Positions 62,817-64,000 of a stretch of 64,000 bases of DNA are shown here, piece after piece. Source of the DNA: Bathynomus jamesi (lineage: Eukaryota; Arthropoda; Malacostraca; Isopoda; Cirolanidae); NCBI GenBank assembly GCA_023014485.1, contig JAJOZX010000999.1, positions 1-64,000 on the forward strand, in the 5' to 3' direction. Every line of letters begins with the position of its first letter. The stretch's first letter is position 1. Made by a program: the position numbers and the translations under genes. Under the pieces are notes generated by a model. That model searched no databases and had not been told where the DNA came from. It saw only the letters and a program-made list of their open reading frames with translations.

Positions 62817-63022
62817 TGTTACGACAGCTGACTGGCACACACATATAACATATTCCGCCCAGTTACACTGACAACCAATCAACAAACTTACGAATCGCCT
62901 ATTAGTCTTCTGGGGTGGTGGTTACAATTGGGAATCATGCATATAAAAGGGAGTACTTTCAGCTGGAACTCACAGTAGTTATTTTCACTAGTGAATAAAC
63001 ACACGCATCAAGAGCTGCCACA
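62817..63022 (+). other. Candidate LTR (or promoter) at right edge
   Basis: Begins TGTTACGACAGC and ends GAGCTGCCACA, so it has the TG...CA form of an LTR. Inside: CCAAT at 62874-62878, TATAAAA at 62942-62948, an initiator-like TCACAG near 62970 and AATAAA at 62994-62999. Immediately after comes GTGGCTACAA, where TGG could start a primer-binding site. A matching 3' LTR would be outside the window. Confidence 0.4.
62942..62948 (+). promoter_or_regulatory. TATA box
   Basis: TATAAAA, with CCAAT elements at about 62771 and 62874 and a possible initiator 28-30 bp downstream. Confidence 0.6.
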
Positions 63023-63141
63023 GTGGCTACAATTATTCTTTTTAGCACAACCGATCGGGACGGATTATTTTCAACGCAAACAGCTGATGACAACTGCAAT
63101 GATGCTCCGTACGTTCCAGCAGAAGCGTTTACAGTAGAGAT
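62970..63141 (+). CDS. Candidate first exon of an edge transcription unit
   Basis: Open from a TAA near 62997 without an ATG: TIILFSTTDRDGLFSTQTAD, then DNCNDAPYVPAEAFTVE, ending GAGAT|GTAAGTAT, a strong splice donor. Joined to the exon at 63619 it stays in frame, and the splice creates an ATG (AT|G). So either this exon is mostly 5' UTR with a split start codon, or an upstream non-ATG frame is read. No family recognised. See the LTR alternative at 62817. Confidence 0.35.
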
Positions 63142-63286
63142 GTAAGTATAAAAATTTATGTACCTGTATTTCTATTTTATTTTTTTGTGTACTGTATTTA
63201 GTCGCGAACTTGTTATTTATTTTAGTGTTTCTGAGGCTGTCATTAGGCGAAAGCTCTTGAGTACCATTCTGTGTTTCCTTCGTGAT

Positions 63287-63318
<32 letters not shown>

Positions 63319-63480
63319 GGACTGTAATAATACATTTTCATCTCATATTTTGCTGTGAAATGTTTCATCAAAATAGCAGGTATCCTCAAATTTTAATTAT
63401 AGATTAGTTTGCATTAGTAATAACTAATTAATAATTAATATTATGGTAAAGTCCTGTAACTCCTTGTAACTCTCTCCCTG

Positions 63481-63512
<32 letters not shown>

Positions 63513-63618
63513 CTCTGCATGTGTTTTTGATGAAAAACAAATGGGTTTTTATTTTAAAAGATTCAGAAAAATGTATTAACTAATCAAATTAATTTTAAAT
63601 TATTCTTTCTCCTTAAAG

Positions 63619-63756
63619 GTCCGATGAGGAACTGACTCGTGTTATAGCTACTTTTCGTGATAGCATTGAAGAAACGCATGTCGTGAACCTGTATACGGAG
63701 GTGGAAGTTTTGCTGCCCAGTCAACCCAGCGATTGCCAAATCATCAACGAAATAAT
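63619..63756 (+). CDS. Candidate second exon, unknown protein
   Basis: 46 codons: (M)SDEELTRVIATFRDSIEE, THVVNLYTEVEVLLPSQPSD and CQIINEIM. It is acidic and looks like the start of a soluble protein. Acceptor TTCTTTCTCCTTAAAG is pyrimidine-rich; donor AAT|GTAAGG. Exon length 138 is a multiple of three. I recognise no domain. The 477-bp intron before it holds two (TA)n runs, about 63293-63318 and 63482-63512. Confidence 0.4.
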
Positions 63757-63825
63757 GTAAGGCTTTTTCTTTTTCTTGTGTTTCGGGTAAGAGCTTTTTT
63801 CTTTTTCATGTGTTTCGGGTAAGAA
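63757..63825 (+). repeat. Two-unit 32-bp tandem duplication
   Basis: GGCTTTTTCTTTTTCTTGTG, TTTCGGGTAAGA occurs twice in a row just after the splice donor, with small differences. GGGTAAG occurs in both units, giving extra donor-like sites. Confidence 0.7.
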
Positions 63826-64000
63826 GAAGACGCAGTGTATTTTCATCAATTTATTAAATGACAGAAATCATGTTTTATAAAATAGTACAATTTTTTATAT
63901 TCCTCTTAAATTAGTTACAGAATTAGTTTCCGTCACATTTTAAATAAGCTACAGAATACACAAACTAATATTATAGGAGAAAATATTGATACAATTACTC

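Overview
This 64 kb window is eukaryotic DNA, almost certainly from an arthropod genome that is very rich in transposable elements. A decapod-like crustacean is my best guess, but the sequence does not prove it. The grounds are: no dense operon-style coding; very frequent long (TA)n, (GT)n and (CT)n microsatellites; short runs of CCTAA (the arthropod TTAGG telomere motif) at 104-130 and 50173-50195; CR1/L2- and Jockey-type LINEs, a Penelope-like element, hAT, Tc1/mariner and PIF/Harbinger transposons, and tRNA- and 5S-rRNA-derived SINEs. I see no convincing intact host gene. The only possible non-repeat transcription unit is at the right edge (TATA box, two exons in phase), and even that may start in an LTR.

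Layout. 1-10150 is a stack of insertions. A decayed CR1/L2 LINE (ORF1 with an esterase-like domain 337-1360, endonuclease start about 3100-3294, reverse transcriptase and C-terminus 7342-10142) appears to be cut into pieces by foldback DNA elements, a mariner MITE, a second LINE, a tRNA-like array (5344-6796) and a SINE. 10150-16800 holds a SINE, a DD37D mariner remnant (11326-12085), a 238-bp palindrome and a hAT element (12753-16790) containing a hAT MITE that itself contains a mariner MITE. 16800-27300 holds microsatellites, a 182-bp tandem duplication, a Penelope-like 3' part with a GIY-YIG endonuclease (21241-22507), SINEs and a foldback MITE. 27900-36680 is mostly two reverse-strand LINE copies; the longer one has CCCH zinc fingers in ORF1 and carries a hAT-like MITE and a mariner. 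38400-46520 holds a foldback MITE, a Harbinger element (39796-40825), a minisatellite, another foldback MITE, a hAT with CATCCG hexamer arrays and 5S-derived SINEs. 46850-53760 has a nearly perfect Penelope-end palindrome, microsatellites, a hAT MITE and another CCCH-type LINE. 53970-58618 is a hAT element with perfect 8-bp target duplications and a three-exon transposase. 58600-64000 is SINE tails, a long-armed MITE, microsatellites and the edge transcription unit.

The strongest unusual theme is a set of non-autonomous foldback elements that begin with GG (or CGG), make perfect 8-bp target-site duplications and mostly carry a shared AACCTAACCAATCGTCAAGG module or TTAGG-like runs. Seven copies with exact duplications can be read directly. 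A second theme is a CUGANGA/stem-loop/GAAA motif, resembling a hammerhead ribozyme core, at three Penelope-type ends. All coding sequences recognised are transposon-derived, and nearly all carry stops, frameshifts or deletions.
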